DNA from: Cladopsammia gracilis
Lineage: Eukaryota > Cnidaria > Anthozoa > Scleractinia > Dendrophylliidae
Length of the DNA: 64,000 nucleotides
Assembly (NCBI GenBank): GCA_022457155.1
Contig: JAJGOT010000059.1
Location: forward strand, 1,279,501-1,343,500
Reading direction: 5' to 3'
Positions within the stretch are counted from its first letter, which is position 1, and every line of letters starts with the position of its first letter. This document shows positions 34,421-46,669 of the stretch, in pieces. The notes beneath the pieces are model-generated. The model saw only the letters and a program-made list of their open reading frames with translations. It made no database searches and was not told the origin of the DNA. Position numbers and translations under genes: made by a program.

Positions 34421-36324
34421 TCACTACAGCCGCAAATTGAATTTTGACAGAACAAGTTCAATGAAACGACAATTTTGTCCCTTGCATAAAAAATTAAATA
34501 TGATGTAATACAAAGAGAATTGTAATTACTACACTGATTCATTTGATTTAAAGTTAAGATCCCTGTGGTCTGAACTCTCATTCGCATTTTGAATGATCGG
34601 GAACTTCTACTGTATGTCAAGAACAAGTTATAGTCAAGGCAAATGTTGTGTGCTATTTAATACAAGCCCAACATACCGCGGGCTCAAGCAGCTGCTGGAA
34701 ACTGGAACGGGCACAGCTCGCATTGAATGTTGGTCTTCCAATGGCGCACAACATCGACGTCGTTATCGTGAAAACTGAAACTCTTCTAGCTAAATCTTTG
34801 CAGTATGGGAAAGAAAAGGCAGGACCATTAACTCAAAAAGCCATAGCAAACAGGATAAAGGCTAAAGGATTGCAGAAGTTAAGTTGGTATTGTCAAATGT
34901 GCCAGAAACAGTGCCGTGACGAGGTACCAAACATAAGCTTAGCTTACGTAGCTTAAATTAAAGAAGTTAAGAGTTAGATGAAAATACTGTAGACCCTAAA
35001 TGATGATACACAGTTCATAAGACGTTTCGTATCCAACATGTGTCAATCCATTGTGTGACTTAGTGAATAATTGTCTGTCTAAGGTACATGTATATTACAG
35101 AGTGGCTCGGTGGCTCACCAGTGGACAGGTGAGCCACTGAGCCACCTCAACAAATATACTTACGAAATTGGCCCTGTATTCTGTAGTTATGCTGTTGTCT
35201 TATTGAAGGTAAGTAGGGTAAACATGGTGCAAAATACAGTGTTTGTATCGAAAGCCAATGGTGAATATTTTATCCTTTTCAATATTCACAACTGTGTCAT
35301 GTTTAAAAAAATGTTCACTTGGTTTACAAACAACATTGCCGTTCTCGAACGACAAGAGGCCGTTCGAACGGCTGTGATTTTGTGATTAGCCGTTCAAAAA
35401 ATTTATTCAGCCGTTTGAACGGCTGCTGCTAGCCGTTCAAAAAAAATCTTCAGCCGTTCGAACGGCTGCTGCTGCTAGCCATTCAAAAGAAATCTTCAGC
35501 CGTTCGAATGGCTAGGGCTATCCGTCCGGAAAAGATATTCAGCCATTCAAACAGCTAATCCGTTAGTATCCGTTTAGACAAAAACAATAACAGAGCTACG
35601 CTTATCCATTGACAAACGATTAAAAACATTTCTAGCTATTTTTACGGCTATCAGAAGAGCTCTATACTTTTGGCCAGTGACTTAAATTAACAGTTGATTT
35701 ATTGTTGTTTTTGTTTGCTCACCGCGCAATTTGCATATGTCAAAAGTAATTTGAAACCTTTTGGATATACTGTAAACATCTCCCTATTCAAAAAGAGAAG
35801 CACCTCCAGAGTACATAGTCATTCTATTGCCCAAACAATACTTGGAAATGAAAGCAGGGAGTTTGGAAAAGTTGAGTTTTAATTTTGTCTGGCAAAACTA
35901 CAAAGAAAACAGAGAATTCTTAGAAGCAGACAGACAAATGGTGTGTTGCGTTACCAACACTGTCTTGTATGCAAATTTTAGCAAAACGCAGCTGAGTTAC
36001 GCTTTGGTTTAATAGTACATACAGTGCTCGAACAGTATTAATCTGATGGTTTCATCATCCTTAATAAAGTGTTCTGTAAATGTAAACATTAAGCGTGCAA
36101 TTTACTTGAAGTGTTTTGATTTTAAGACCGAAAAGACTTGAGTTTTGATTTTAATTGCTGTTGACAACTGAGCGTAAATGACCCAAACAAAAATCATTTT
36201 GGTTTTGCACGCTTGTTGTCAGAAAACTCTGGTCTTCAACCTGTTTTTGACCGCTTTCATTTGGGCGTTTGGCACACTACCGTCATTGTTATGCTAATTT
36301 ACTTATGAACCAACAGCTCTTGAG

Positions 36325-36409
36325 TTTTGGCCGGTGTATAAGACGAGGTCGATTTTTGGGGCAAATTTTTGTGGTTTCAGAGGTCGACTTATACACCGGA
36401 AAATACGGT
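36325..36409. mobile_element. Small inverted-repeat element with CCGGTGTATAAG arms
   Basis: TTTTGGCCGGTGTATAAGACGAGGTCGA is mirrored by GAGGTCGACTTATACACCGGAAAA. It resembles the end sequences of pogo/Tigger-like MITEs. Confidence 0.65.
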
Positions 36410-36531
36410 AGGTCACACACACTAGCTATTGTTTTGTATAACCATTTGTCTTCTTTAAAAATGAGGATAATTTTTTTTTTCGTGGGCATATTACACATGT
36501 ACAACTTGCCGATATTGACATCTTATCATTT

Positions 36532-37748
36532 TAAGGGACCGTTCATTATTTATGGGATGGGTGAGAAATTAACAAATTTTCCATTTTTTTCATGTCCCCC
36601 CATTAGTGAATCTGGATTTTTTCAGGTCTGTTCTGTTCTGTTGGGGAAGAATTTCAATACCCCCCCCCCCCCTCCCACTATTAATCTGATTTCTATAATA
36701 TAAAAGTTGTATTGTATGTATCCATACCATATTTTTGTGGGGGCGCGATGATGTAGTGGCTAGCGTGTTGGTTTTCAGATCTAAAGCACGTGAAAATTTG
36801 GGGGTGACTGTATTGCTGTCTTAATATTGAAAACTGTGCTTCTAATATACAGGCGTAAATTTGGGGTATGATGTGCCTGGGGTACGATGGGAATGAGGAT
36901 ATGATGGGAATGGAATAAAATCATAACATGTTGTAACAGGAAATGAAAAAAAGTTTAGAATAATTTTCAGTAAATTTATTAATAAATAGTTATTACAACT
37001 TATGGCATTTTGATTCTTGTGTGGTTTTCTTTATTGAAGCAATTCAACCACTTGGTCCACTGTGCATTTGAAGAACTAGAGTTTAGACTTTAATAGTTGT
37101 AACATCACAACCAAGTGCTATCACAACCAAGACTCAGCTGGGCTATATAAAGATTTATTGCAATATACAAAACCACTGCTACTGAGCAACCCAGACACCA
37201 GGAGTGGTGCATGTGGGTGAGTTGACTCACTTACAAGGCGAACTGATAACTACAAGATACTACTAACAGTTCTTCAACTTAATGTCCACGTAGCAGATAA
37301 GGAAAATTCCTTTGGCTAGGGTTACAAATACTAATTAATACTTTTAGTGTTTTAACATCAATCACTAAGTTTAATACTGTTACAATCCAGTAATACGTTT
37401 AATGGTGGGTTAAAACTTTAAGTACAATTATGGCAGTACCCAATAAAGAAATAAAAGTTATAAATCATGCTCCATGACTGCACCAAAATACTTTGCAAGG
37501 CTGTGCTCTTAGAAGAATCATAGCCAAAGGCTCCCAGCCATGAATTCTGGGGTGCCCTGCTCTTATTGGTGCACTGTAGTTATGTTTTTGCTTTTTTATT
37601 TAAGACATCATCTGTTTAAAATTTCAAGACCCCCCTCCATAACAAAAAAATTTCCCCAGGACCCCCCTTTTGCAGTGGCTAAAATTTCAGGTCCCCCCAT
37701 TTTCTCACCCATCCCCCCCCCCTCCCATAAATAATGAACGGTCCCTAA
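36532..37748. mobile_element. Non-autonomous DNA transposon, 1.2 kb, with GGGACCGTTCATTATTTATGGGA termini
   Basis: TTAAGGGACCGTTCATTATTTAT at the left is mirrored by ATAAATAATGAACGGTCCCTAA at the right, with G/C-homopolymer tracts just inside each end. No transposase frame is present. A smaller element with similar architecture is at 55139-55451. Confidence 0.85.
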
Positions 37749-39044
37749 GATCGCCTTTGCAGCTGTCAGTCAAATTTCTTTGGAACTGTTTATCCCTTTG
37801 TGTCTTTGATTGTTTGCTCACAGTTTTTCAATAGCCGTTTTAGCCGTTTACAGCCAGCCGTTCGAAATTTTTCTTCTGTCATTCAGCCGTTCAGCGCGAG
37901 CCATTCGAAATAATTCTTTAGCCATTCAGCCCTTCACAGCCAGCCATTCGGAATAATGATTTTGCTGTTCAGCTGTTCACTGTGAGCCGTTCAAAATTTT
38001 TCTTCTGCTGTTCAGCCGTTCAACTTCATCCGTTCGAAACTTTTCTTCTGCTGTTCAGGTGTTCAACTTCATCCATTCAAAATTTTTCCTCAGTAGTGCA
38101 TCCGTTCATGGTAACCGTTTTAAACGGCTTGGCCATCCGTTTTTCATCCATTCAGTAGCCGTGCATTTTGCCGTTCGTTTCATTTTTGCGTAAAAGGTCA
38201 CTATTATCGTTTGTTTTGTTTCATGATTGTCAAAATAATTCACCTATGTATGATAAGTTTACTTTGTGCCTTGCTTACGATTTTTCAGTGAATTTCCTTA
38301 CCCTCCAGACAAATTTTTCCTGTGGACACCCACCAACCCCTCTGAAATTCCTGCCTATTAGCCCCTCCCCCTTGGAATTTCCATTGACCATATGTTGGGG
38401 GGAGGGGTGGGGGTATGGATATTTTCTGGAACCACACAGTTTAATTTCTGACATATTTTGAGTCAGTAAACTTTGGAAACCTAGAAAAAGATTATTTTTG
38501 TCAAATCTGAGAGATGTAAATTTGTAATTGTGCTGGGAAGCATATAGTGGCATTTTCAGTTTTCTATACATTTGTCTGCATAACTGTTGAGACTCTGTGG
38601 AAACAGTTTGCAAAGAAATGTATGGAAAACTCAAAAGCAAACACGCACTTCCTAGCACAAATTTATTTGCTGTATTTCACAGGACATCTTAATCTTGCAG
38701 ACATGTATTTCAGAAATGTATTTTAGAAATTAAATTAGTATTTTTTCCGAAGATATCTGACATCCAATTCTCATACAAACACTGTATTTTGTACCATGTT
38801 TGCCATACTTTTAAAATGGTGGCCACAGCCATGAAACCTTCTATTTGGTTACAGTAGTTCTGGCGTATATCTATGCCAATAAATAAGAAAGATATTCTTT
38901 TATGAACTGCAGAAATTGGAATGAGATGATTCTTGCAGTGATGAACACAACGAAATTGTGATTTAAGCAGGCCCGTAATGGGAGAGGGGTAGGGGACTCA
39001 AGCTCCCCAGAATTTTTGGAAGTTAATAATTAATTAATTTGCCA

Positions 39045-39345
39045 AAAAATGTTCCTTGTGTTCCAACTTTTGAGTCTGTTGATGAAATTCTATGGTGTGA
39101 TCATTCAAATGTAACCCCTTCTGCAGTGCTTTTGCATGGTCCATTTGTTCTCACTTTTGAGTCTGTGGATGAAATCCTATGGTGTGACCATTCAAATGAA
39201 ACCTCTTCAGCAGTACTTTTGAATGGTACCATTTGTTCTAACTTTTGAGTATGTTGACGAAATCCTATGATGTGACCATTGAAATGAAGCCTCTCCAGTA
39301 GTACTTTTGCATGGTACCATTTGTTTTTCAGTATTTAACAAAATA
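39045..39345 (-). repeat. Three copies of the MITE interior unit, reverse orientation
   Basis: TTTTGAGTCTGT(T/G)GATGAAAT(T/C)CTATGGTGTGA(T/C)CATTCAAATG occurs three times, the reverse complement of the 3895-4252 family. It lies within the KIN17 locus. Confidence 0.8.
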
Positions 39346-40761
39346 AATTTTTTTTTTTTTTGAAGTTTGATGTCTGTACATGTTAAATTTAATTTACTAG
39401 TAATTTGTATTTACTGTATTTATGCCAAATATCTCTTGAAAGCATTGTTTTGGTATAAATATGTAATAAAATTATTGATATAAATTTTACAGTTGTTGTA
39501 TAAAAAAGTTAAAATTGATTTTTCATTTTTTTTTTTTCATTTATTTATTTCTCCAAACCTTAACAGATACAGAATTGAATATAAGGTGAAAAAAGAAAAG
39601 TAAGTAAAAAAGTATAACATTTTCAAGGAAAGAAAACATACAGTACAAAATTACACCACTTAAATTAAATCACATGTATATAGGAAGGAGAGGAGAGGGG
39701 CACGTCTAGATAAACTAATATTGTGCCCCTTAAGCTACGTCAGTATAACAAAAAACTTGTAATTTTTTAGTAAAAAAAGTAAAGGAAAACTTATAAAAAT
39801 AGCTCAGTAAAATTCAAAATAGATGATGTTTCATTAGTATTCAGAAAGGTAACAGTGTAAAAGCGCTTTTCTAAACATCTTTCTACATGGTTTGTCTCTA
39901 ATTAAATCTGCTATTTATTGTAATCTAAACTGCTGTAACCTGAACCCTCGTAATAAGCCTAACTTAAATATACCTACCCGCCTCGACTAGTTTTTCAACT
40001 ATTTGTGGGTAGGTACTATTTAAATCATTAATATTTGTTATTTAATGAAGTGTTGTTGTTGTAATTAATTGTGGAATACTATTCCAAAAAAATCTTCCAG
40101 TAACGCTTGGGCAGAATCTCCTGAGGTTAGTTCGAAATGAGGGTATGACTACTTGATTAGATGATGCACTGCGGGTATTGCAGTGTTTTCCCTTAATTTT
40201 AGCTCAGGAGGTAAGGGAGCATATTCCTAACCAGTTAAACTGAAAGGGTGTGCCTGAGGCTCACTTTCGAGGGGGTAGAGCTAAATTCTTCAAAACCCAA
40301 TTTCCTTCATTTAGAGACCTATTTCAGGCAAATTCATGTACGAACACCTTCGACCGTCAAAGGTAAAACAACATACAACAATTTTATAATTCATTCCTTA
40401 CAAAACAATAATTTTTTTATTATAGAATAAACACTTCATTGAATTTCAAAAACCTCCAAATGCTTTCAGGGGGTAAAAATGTTTCTTCAAGCGGTAAATT
40501 TTACCTGGTACCGCCTGATAAGGAGAACACTGTGTTGTAGTTATGTTGCTCAGATACTAGTGAAACAGGTATATTAAGAAACTTTTCATTGTGGAAATAA
40601 TCATTAAAATTAAAATTGATGTTATTTTGTTGTTATCAGTAACCTTTGCGATGCCGGCCAGTAAAAAGAAAGAACCTGTACCAGGACCAAGTGAGTGAGT
40701 ACAGAACAATGTAAGTATTATATTTAATATCTGCTGTATTTTTAATTCCTTTCCCCTAGTG

Positions 40762-41275
40762 AGGCACTGTGGTTTTGTGGTTAGTACATCAGACTTTCAA
40801 CCTGGGCTGGGTTGTTCAAAGCACGATTAAGCTAAACCAGGATTAGCATCAATTTTGAATCCAGTTAAATAACTAAACAGTGAAAGTTGTTCCAAAGTTT
40901 TTTTGCCCTTCAGTTTTGACTTTGACTTTTGTTTAGCTAAAAATTACAGCTTTTAAGAACATTAATTATTTTTATTAGTAGAGAAGTGAAATCCTTGGTT
41001 AACTTTTAATCCTTGGTTAGCGTTAATCAGCTTTCAAGCAACCAGTCCCTGAAGTTCAGTAGTTCGAGCCTGGTCTCTGTCGTCGTGTTGTTTCCTTAGA
41101 CAAGAAACTTTGCTCCATGTTGTGTCTCTCCACCCAGGTGTATAAATGGGTACTGGCAACATAATGCTGGGGGGTAATCTTGCAGTGGACAAGCATCCCA
41201 TCCAGGGGGGAGTAGTAATACTCTCAGTCGCCTCATGCTACAGAAACTGGGTTAAGCTTTAACAGTTAAGAGCCA
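40762..41275 (+). mobile_element. SINE interrupted by a 235-bp MITE
   Basis: The SINE head GGCACTGTGGTTTTGTGGTTAGTACATCAGACTTTCAACCTGGGCT is cut at about 40808 and resumes at 41044 with CAGTCCCTGAAGTTCAGTAGTTCGAGCCTGG, through to CTGGGTTAAGCTTTAACAG. The insert (40809-41043) has ends GGTTGTTCAAAGC and GCTTTCAAGCAACC and inner GATTAAGCTAA / TTAGCGTTAATC, so it is an inverted-repeat element nested in the SINE. Confidence 0.7.
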
Positions 41276-41557
41276 TTAGACTTGTGAAGACCCCCCCCCA
41301 AAAAAAAAAAAAAAAAAAAACTGCCAATAGCATCTCAGAAAAGCAAAAACAAAAACTTTCCTTCATGGAATTTCAGAATAGGACAGTCAAAAACTACATC
41401 CTTACAAAATCCAATACATGTAAGTTCTGCATGTTTTATGTAAAAGGAGAAGAAAAAGGAGAAGGAGAAAACGAAAGACTGGTACAGTTACACTGTAGTT
41501 CTATTGTGAGATCTGAAGAGTATTGTGCAAGAGAGATGTAAGAAGTGGGAACCTTAA

Positions 41558-41735
41558 ACCCTGTCCTTCCCAGAGTCAATTATGGAGACATGTAGTGTGG
41601 TTATAACTTTTGAGTCTGTGGATGAAATCCTATGGTGTGACCATTCAAATGAAACCTCTTCAGCAGTACTTGCATGGTACCATTTGTTCTAACTTTTGAG
41701 TCTGCTGTTGAAATCCTATCCTTTGTAATTGATTT
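41558..41735 (-). mobile_element. MITE-family copy, reverse orientation
   Basis: AACCCTGTCCTTCCCAGAGTCAATTATGGAGACATG matches the reversed right end of the 3895-4252 element, followed by one and a half interior units. Confidence 0.7.
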
Positions 41736-41895
41736 TTATGATTTACCGTTATGATGTTAAACAGTTTAATTTATGATTCTTCTATTTTTTTTGTGTGCAG
41801 TTTAAAACAAAAATCAGCTTTGGAGGAAATAATGGAAGTGAGTGGATTTTTGTTGTTTATTTTACAAGAGATGTGGTTCTGATTTCACATCCTAT

Positions 41896-41903
41896 TGCTC
41901 TAT

Positions 41904-41950
<47 letters not shown>

Positions 41951-41952
41951 TC
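41896..41952. repeat. (TTTA)n microsatellite
   Basis: About 14 uninterrupted TTTA units lie between KIN17-like exons. A (CAA)n run of about eight units follows at 42339-42362. Confidence 0.95.
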
Positions 41953-43078
41953 CATCCATTTATTAATGCACCGGTATGAATACCACCATAATCAGACAGA
42001 TGTCTTCAATACTCTCCTAACCAGTGACATTTTTGTCGATACTGAAAAATACATGGATTACTCTCTTGCAGATGGAGGAGCAGAAAAAGATGAAAATCAG
42101 TCGCAAAAATAACTGGATAGCAAAGGTATCCAAAGGAAATTTTCCATGAAAAAAAAAAACTGTTTCATGAAAGTAGTCTACAAGAATTCCCTGTTTCCTT
42201 TTTCACAGATAGTCCATTTAATGCATTGTTTTCTTTCTTTTACAGGGAATCGTCGTTAAAGTTGTCACCAAAAAGCTTGGAGATCAGATAGATACTACAA
42301 AAAGAAAGGAACAGTTAAGGTACAAACCAGTGCTTACAACAACAACAACAACAACAACAACAATTTATTCTTTGTACAACAATACAAGAGTTGGATGGTT
42401 TGGTTTGCTTTGCAAATGGCTGGAAAGCTAATCGTGGCAGGGCAAAACAAGTACACGAATAACACAAATTATCCAATAAAATCAAAGACCTTATACTTCA
42501 TTTCATTATACTATTATTATACTTATTATATTTTATTATACTATTACAAAGCCTTGCAGATTGCACTAAAAATGAAGAAAACACAGAAGTTAAGTGATCT
42601 AATTAACACAGCGCTTACTGACGTACAATGCTTTAAGACAAGGAGTCTCTGACTATAGCAAGTGTATGTATGTACCTACTTTTTTGGTTCTTGTGTACAT
42701 TAATGTAAGGAGTGACGATTGGGGATATTTCTAACCTCCCCCCCCCCCCCCCCCGTCCTCCTAATAGGTACATTGAGAACCCACCCCCTCTCCAGCAAAG
42801 TGACAGCACTGGCAGATCCAGACCTTCTTGTAAGGTGGGAGTGAATAAAGGGGGGTGGGGAAGTAAAACTGATAAGGGGGTGGGGGTAGGGTCCACAAGG
42901 CTCCTCCCCTATATCTGTCACTGGAAACATGGAAGAACATTTATTGAAGTAGTGGCTCGTGTTTGTGATGTTATGCTTATTACATGTATTCGTTTTATCT
43001 GTAGGATATTCAAAATCTATTTGTTGCAGTAATAAAGATGTCAGACAGTGGAGATGTGATCAGAGTGGACCAGGAACA

Positions 43079-43375
43079 GTTGGAAACAGTCATCCCAGCA
43101 TTGGGTAACTGTTCACAGTCGTCCCAGCATTAGGTAACTGTTCACAGTCATCCCAGCATTAGGTAACTGTTCACAGTTGTCCCAGCATTAGGTTACTGTT
43201 CGCAGTCATCCTAGTATTAGGTAACTGTTCGCAATAGTCCCAGCATTAGGTAACTGTTCACAGTCATCCCAGCATAAGGTAACTCTTCACAGTTATCCCA
43301 GCATTAGGGAACTGTTCACAGTCATCCCAGCATTAGGTTTCACGGTAATCCCAGTATTGGGTAACTGTTCAATTT
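43079..43375 (+). repeat. Tandem repeat derived from a KIN17 exon end and its splice donor
   Basis: The last bases of the exon ending at 43104 plus the intron start (CAGTCATCCCAGCATTGGGTAACTGTTCA) are repeated about ten times with a period near 29 bp. Almost every copy keeps an AG/GTAACT donor-like site. Confidence 0.85.
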
Positions 43376-44345
43376 GTACTACCATGATTTGGTTGCAATA
43401 GCACACTTTAAGATTGTTAGGATAGTAAGTACATTGGTGCATTAATCCTCCAGTACCCCAGCCAAACATGATCCCTTTTTAACTCATGAATACGCAAACC
43501 ATATTGATTTAGTTGTAACAGTGGGATCAAATTATACTCCATTGCTTGCTCTATCAGCTGTTACCACTATAAAAGTTGCTTGCTCTATCATGTTACCAAC
43601 TATAAAGGAGGAGGAGGGTGGAAATTAAATGCAAGAAGTGGGGAGGGGTCAGTGGAGCAATATCACCTAACAGAAGGGAGGTCGGCGAACATTGAGCCCA
43701 CAATATGTAGTGGTCACCTGCCTTGTCCATGGTGATGGCATTGGAAGGAAGGGAGGGTGGGGGATTGCAAGCATCTAGGAGAGGGGAAGATCTGAATGTT
43801 CGCATTTACGTGTTTGGCTTGATCGTAGGAACCTTTGTTTAATTTCTCTTAACCTAGTCCTCAACAAATATTGTGACAATGTACGACACACACTAAGGAG
43901 TATTTGGATTTTCATCCTTAGGTAAGACTGTGTTGGTTGTAAATGGTGTCCACAGAGGGTCAACAGCTTCGCTTGTATCTTTGGATGAAAAGAGTTTTTC
44001 ATTCACATTGGATCCTAAAGATGTAAGTCAGCTATACTTTTTGGGAGACTAAACTATCTTCACTTTCATCCACCCCTTGAACAGTTTTTGTACTCTTCCC
44101 AGTTTTTAGTGCACCGTGAAACTAAAGATAGCAGCTAATCATCGATCAACTGGACAAACACATAAGAAAAAATGGAACTGTGAACAGTCCATGTACATCG
44201 GGTGAAGTTAAGAACGCGATGCGCAATACCTGCAGTTCTGTACGCATTACATGCCTACATTATTTTTCTGTTTCTCCAGGGTCCTCGCAGAGGGAAGAGA
44301 ATTGATAGAATTCCATATGAAGACATCTGCAAACTGGACACGTGA

Positions 44346-45179
44346 CACTAAGGGGCAAAGTCCATTCAAGAACCCAGGGCGCATGTCAGTCAATATCAAA
44401 AATGGATGCTCCATAGTTACATGGCTGTGTTTGGCGTCAACAAAGATCAGCAAAGAAAACTTGATACTGTATTTTCTAGTTTAATGCTGTATCGTATGCT
44501 TTTCTACTCTAACTTGTATTTAGTATAGAAACAAAAAACTGGAAAACTGTACTGAAATACAATAATGTATTATAATAGACAATAAAAAGAAGCCAGGGAA
44601 ATGCTTCCTCTTTCAAGCCAACCTTCTCATGTTAATTGTATTACTATTAAATATTGAGTGGAGGGCATAGGAAGAGTGTTTTACTTCCTCTCCCCTCCCC
44701 TTCCAATTTTTTTCTTTGCTTATTTTCACGCCGAGGCCATGCTTTCATGACCCACCCATGCCAGCTCGTCGCAAACTGGGGAAAGTACTCTCGTATAATA
44801 TATACATATATATATGGGTATGTGCCGTTGTGAGGGGTATGATTTCAAGCAGAGTTATTTTGGGATAAGGTGTAGAAAACAGAGTGTTTTGGTCTGGAAT
44901 AGGGTATCATTTGCCAGGAAACTGATCAGTCGTATGAAGCATGAATGGAATAAGGTAAGGGTTTCAGAGTTCCAGCGGCACACCCCCACCAAAAATATGC
45001 AAAGTACACCCCTCCCCCCCCCCCCCCCCCCCTTGGGCAAACGACACTACAAAGGCTGCCGCAGATACCAAATGTGCAAATCTTCTTACTTCTCCGGTAT
45101 GCGTCACTCCTCGCAAAGTTTCAGAACTGGACGAAGCAGGACAAATTAATTCAAAACGTGAAACTTGGCAAACGTCTAA
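44346..45179. other. 3' flank of the KIN17 locus
   Basis: AATAAA at 44581 is a possible polyadenylation signal. From about 44815 to 45040 there is an interspersed repeat ending in a C-homopolymer (GGTATGTGCCGTTGTGAGGGG ... GCACACCCCCACC). No gene is seen. Confidence 0.5.
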
Positions 45180-46290
45180 AAGAACTGTGGTCTTGAAAGT
45201 TGCACAAAATGATCGCGTGCTCACACTTTCTAACGCGCATAAAATTAGGACGCAAGTCCCAAGGGAACCTTGGCAATTAACGCATGAATATTTACACAAT
45301 AGAAAATGGTTAATGAGCTAAAATGAGTCCTTCGATTTTTCAAAAAATGGATCATTTTTGCTCATTAACAAATTTCTATTGTTTCAATATTCAGAGGGGA
45401 TTTGCTCCGTTTCTACAAGAGCTGTGGCCTTGAAAGTTGCACAAAATGATCACGTGCTCACACTCTTTCTAACGCGCATAAAATTAGGACGCAAGTCCCA
45501 AGGGAACCTTGGCAATTAACGCATGAATATTTACACAATAGAAAATGGTTAATGAGCTAAAATGAGTCCTTCGATTTTTCAAAAAAAAGGATCAATTTTT
45601 GCTCATTAACAAATTTCTATTGTTTCAATATTCAGAGGGGATTTGCTCCGTTTCTACAAGAGCTGTGGCCTTGAAAGTTGCACAGAATGATCACGTACTC
45701 ACACTCTTTTATCGCACATAAAATTAGGACGCAAATCCCAAGGGAACCTTGGCAATTAACGCATGAATATTTACACAATAGGAAATGGTTAATGAGCTAA
45801 AATGTAAACACTCCGATTTTTCAAAAAATGGCTCAATTTTGCTCATTAACAAATTTCTATTGTTTCAATATTCAGAGGGGATTTGCTCCGTTTCTACAAG
45901 AGCTGTGGCCTTGAAAGTTGCACAGAATGATCACGTGCTCACACTCTTTCTATCGCGCATAAAATTAGGACGCAAATCCCAAGGGAACCTTGGAATAACG
46001 CATGAATATTTACACAATAGAAATGGTTAATGAGCTAAAATGTAAACCTCCGATTTTTCAAAAAAATGGCTCATTTTTACTCATTAACAAATTTCTATTG
46101 TTTCAATATTCAAGAGGGGATTTGCTCCGTTTCTTCAAGAGCTGTGGCCTTGAAAGTTGCATAGAATGATCACGTGCTCACATTCTTTCTATCGCGCATA
46201 AAATTAACATGCAAATCCCATGGGAACCTTGGGAATAAACGCATGAACAGTTAAACAATAGAAATTGCCCGCTAATTAGTCCCTTGGGAT
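45180..46290. repeat. Satellite array, about 239-bp unit, about 4.6 copies
   Basis: TTGAAAGTTGCACA(A/G)AATGATC starts units at 45193, 45430, 45671, 45911 and 46150, a period of 237-241 bp. Each unit holds ACGCATGAATATTTACACAATAG, GGTTAATGAGCTAAAATG and TTTCTATTGTTTCAATATTCA. The frames crossing it come from the repeat. Confidence 0.95.
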
Positions 46291-46533
46291 TTGCCCGCTA
46301 ATTTTGTGGGAGTAGCAGACGTTTCGGGTCCGTGTTTCATTCGCAAAGAGATGAAAAAAAGACGTATTTTCTAGTAGGCAACAAAGATTTATTTCATATA
46401 TATCATTTCACAAAGTATATGTTGCAGGTAAATTTAATTTTCTTAGTTCTAGTTAGGATTACATTTTGGCCGAGGCGAGTCTGGGAACAATAATAACCAA
46501 TAATACAAAAAAATATGCGTCACTTTTCATCGC

Positions 46534-46605
46534 AGTCCTGGTGGCGCAGTGGAAAGGACAGTGGACTGCACATCAGACGGTCGGGAGTTCGACTCCAGGT
46601 AAGTG
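46534..46605 (+). repeat. tRNA-like sequence or SINE head
   Basis: GTCCTGGTGGCGCAGTGG (A box) and GGGAGTTCGACTCC (B box) are spaced as in a tRNA and the ends CCTGG/CCAGG pair. The anticodon arm does not fold cleanly, so a SINE head or tRNA relic is preferred over a functional tRNA. Confidence 0.5.
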
Positions 46606-46669
46606 CACACAAAAAATTCTATTTCATAATTTCTCAGTGATATTAGTAAGTAGGGCATAAAGGGGGGGT

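Larger units (their letters stand above)
35346..38185. repeat. Two clusters of AGCCGTTCGAACGGCT repeats around nested insertions
   Basis: At 35346-35565 and 37825-38185 the 8-mer AGCCGTTC and its palindrome AGCCGTTCGAACGGCT recur every 20-50 bases, separated by short T-rich or A-rich spacers. The 2.2 kb between holds at least two other inserted elements. Repeated short motifs at both ends resemble the subterminal transposase-binding repeats of hAT- or CACTA-like DNA transposons, but no transposase is seen. Confidence 0.6.
34741..44345 (+). pseudogene. KIN17 locus, incomplete and probably non-functional
   Basis: Eight exon-like segments match KIN17, a nuclear zinc-finger DNA/RNA-binding protein: 34807-34923 (KAIANRIKAKGLQKL, first half of the C2H2 finger, CQMCQKQCRDE), 40640-40690 (VTFAMPASKKK), 41801-41837 (SALEEIME), 42072-42125, 42246-42319, 43005-43104 (VIKMSDSGD), 43922-44022 and 44280-44345 (the KOW-like end, IPYEDICKL, then TGA). 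Defects: the family start Met-Gly-Lys reads Tyr-Gly-Lys (TAT at 34804); roughly 200 residues holding the rest of the zinc finger and the winged-helix region are not found between 34924 and 40639; and the 42319 donor (phase 2) does not fit the 43005 acceptor (phase 0). An in-frame ATG at 34741 could replace the start. A decayed duplicate, or an assembly deletion in a real gene, are the two explanations. Confidence 0.75.

Noticed and set aside
36269..36703. 144-codon plus-strand frame
   Set aside because: It crosses the edges of two inverted-repeat elements and ends in a C-homopolymer coding for prolines.
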